Positions 63,190 through 64,000 of a stretch of DNA of 64,000 nt are shown piece by piece. The translations under genes and the position numbers were made by a program. This DNA comes from Planctomycetales bacterium 10988. Lineage in GTDB: Bacteria; Planctomycetota; Planctomycetia; Pirellulales; Pb10988. The notes under the pieces were generated by a model. It had not been told where the DNA came from. It saw nothing but the letters and a program-made list of their open reading frames with translations, and did no database searches. Every line of letters begins with the position of its first letter. Position 1 is the first letter of the stretch. Location: the NCBI GenBank assembly GCA_009664345.1, contig CP043547.1, forward strand, positions 3,996,709 through 4,060,708, in the 5' to 3' direction.

Positions 63190-63978
63190 ATGCCGATGCC
63201 ACCCGAGTATCCGAAGTTGTTGACGGCCGCCGATTGGAAAGACAATATGGGGCTCGCTTACAAAATGGCAAAAGGAAAAGCAGGGCTAAGCAAATCGCTT
63301 CGACAGGCGGAACAATCGTACAATAAAGTTGATTGGAAAATGTTTCAGCCGATGGATCAATGTAAAACTTGCATGTATGCAGCGGATTATGAAGCGAAAA
63401 AGAAAGAAGCGATCACCTATCATACGGTTGCGGTCGGCACGCTTTATAAAATCGTAGGTTTGATCGACGGCCCTTGTAAGATTGCCATCAAGGAAATCAA
63501 AGAAAGTAGATTGATTCCCAAATCCACCCGAGAGCATGTGGCGAAGATTCAAGCCGAAGTGAAGAAATTTCAAAAGCGGCTAGAACGATTCCTGATTCAA
63601 ATTGATAAGGATTATACAAACTACGCGGCATCAAGATTGAAAAGTCTCAATGTCGCAGGTGGAATTCTAAAATCCTATGTCTCTAAGTTTGATGCGGCTC
63701 TCAAAAAGATGGTCAAGGAGGCAAGCAAGGAAAAGGAAGAAGCTAAAAAGATCAGTGTGTATGATAGCTTTCGTACAGAATATATCCGTGGCTTTGCGAC
63801 GTCCCTCCCTTTCTTTCGAAAAGATAGTGACTTCAAGCCCGCGGTATCTTGGTGGAAGACCGCCGCTCAGGATAGCGGCAATCCGAAGTCAGGCGCCGAG
63901 TTGGACAAGAAAGCGAAAGAACTGGCGAATCAGTTTAAAAAGCTGAAGGTCCTTGTTGATACCAAGTTGAAAGCTTAG
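63190..63978 (+). CDS. Unknown-family protein, tandem paralogue 3 of 3
   Basis: A 262-residue paralogue. The start reads Y-P-K-L-L-T-A-A-D-W-K-D-N-M, A-Y-K-M-A-K-G-K-A-G is identical at 23-32, C-K-T-C-M-Y keeps both cysteines, I-P-K-S-T is kept, and the C-terminal block is F-R-T-E-Y-I-R-G-F-A-T-S-L-P-F-F-R-K-D-S-D-F-K-P, closer to copy 1 than to copy 2. The ATG at 63190 has AAAGGAAA at good spacing; an upstream frame is not conserved. It ends 22 bp before the window end, so further copies to the right are possible. Function unknown; predicted helical and cytosolic. Confidence 0.87.
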   Translation: MPMPPEYPKLLTAADWKDNMGLAYKMAKGKAGLSKSLRQAEQSYNKVDWKMFQPMDQCKTCMYAADYEAKKKEAITYHTVAVGTLYKIVGLIDGPCKIAIKEIKESRLIPKSTREHVAKIQAEVKKFQKRLERFLIQIDKDYTNYAASRLKSLNVAGGILKSYVSKFDAALKKMVKEASKEKEEAKKISVYDSFRTEYIRGFATSLPFFRKDSDFKPAVSWWKTAAQDSGNPKSGAELDKKAKELANQFKKLKVLVDTKLKA

Positions 63979-64000
63979 AGGGTTTTTCGTCAATGACGAT

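Noticed and set aside
1-64000. CRISPR array, rRNA operon, tRNA genes or replication origin
   Set aside because: Looked for regularly spaced repeats, conserved tRNA arms and clustered DnaA boxes; none was seen in this window.

Overview
The window reads as a chromosomal segment of a planctomycete (Planctomycetota). Indicators are two gene pairs that join a cytochrome-bearing DUF1549/DUF1553 (PSD1-type) protein with a Tat-exported DUF1501 protein, several secreted sulfatases with a maturase, Hanks-type Ser/Thr kinases with a shared N-terminal module, an ECF sigma factor next to a FecR-like membrane protein, and long intergenic gaps. Base composition is roughly balanced and both strands carry genes in blocks.

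Layout. 1-3.5 kb (minus): rpsO, two tandem YezG/DUF600-like immunity-type genes flanked by inverted GGTTTC-type simple repeats, an FAH-fold hydrolase and an RluD-type pseudouridine synthase. 3.5-12.8 kb: a membrane-anchored TPR protein with an acidic tail, a soluble Ser/Thr kinase, an MCE-OmpA protein, an Hsp70 lacking its lid next to an HPD-less J-like/GspE-N membrane protein, and a glycosyltransferase. 12.9-19.8 kb: a minus-strand PSD1-DUF1501 pair and a divergent sulfatase. 19.9-30.5 kb: a HAD protein and glycosyltransferase, an anaerobic-type sulfatase maturase, an esterase/WD40/esterase run, RidA, a DUF1080-like lectin-fold protein and a small zinc ribbon. 30.6-33.8 kb: an anti-sigma-like membrane protein and class II fructose-bisphosphate aldolase. 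34-46.4 kb: a plus-strand locus of ECF sigma factor, FecR-like protein, PSD1, DUF1501 and a 1710-residue sulfatase-sulfatase-LamG-GH2 protein. 46.5-59.1 kb: ygfZ, dprA, a 1.5 kb gene-poor gap, the primary sigma factor, a Cys-rich lipoprotein, a phosphoesterase, a zinc-finger protein, a second kinase and a DbpA-domain/UPF1-like helicase. 59.1-60.5 kb: an IS701-family element with a 4 bp target duplication that includes the helicase stop codon. 60.7-64 kb: three tandem paralogues of a family I do not recognise, each its own transcription unit.

How the genes may work together. The sulfatases need a formylglycine made from the Cys of CxPxR; the maturase at 22.5-23.8 kb could supply it. The 34-46 kb block looks like a self-regulated sulfated-glycan module: sensor (FecR-like), sigma factor, envelope PSD1/DUF1501 proteins and a multi-catalytic enzyme. 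The Hsp70 and J-like genes are adjacent and probably functionally linked.

Most novel items: (1) the triplicated unknown family at the right end; (2) the double-sulfatase/GH2 fusion; (3) an over-represented dyad AAAANYRNTTTT, 18 sites by eye and 15 of them between 26.5 and 47.8 kb; (4) the HPD-less J-like/GspE-N/membrane protein beside a lidless Hsp70. All functional calls are from reading the sequence; no database search was run.
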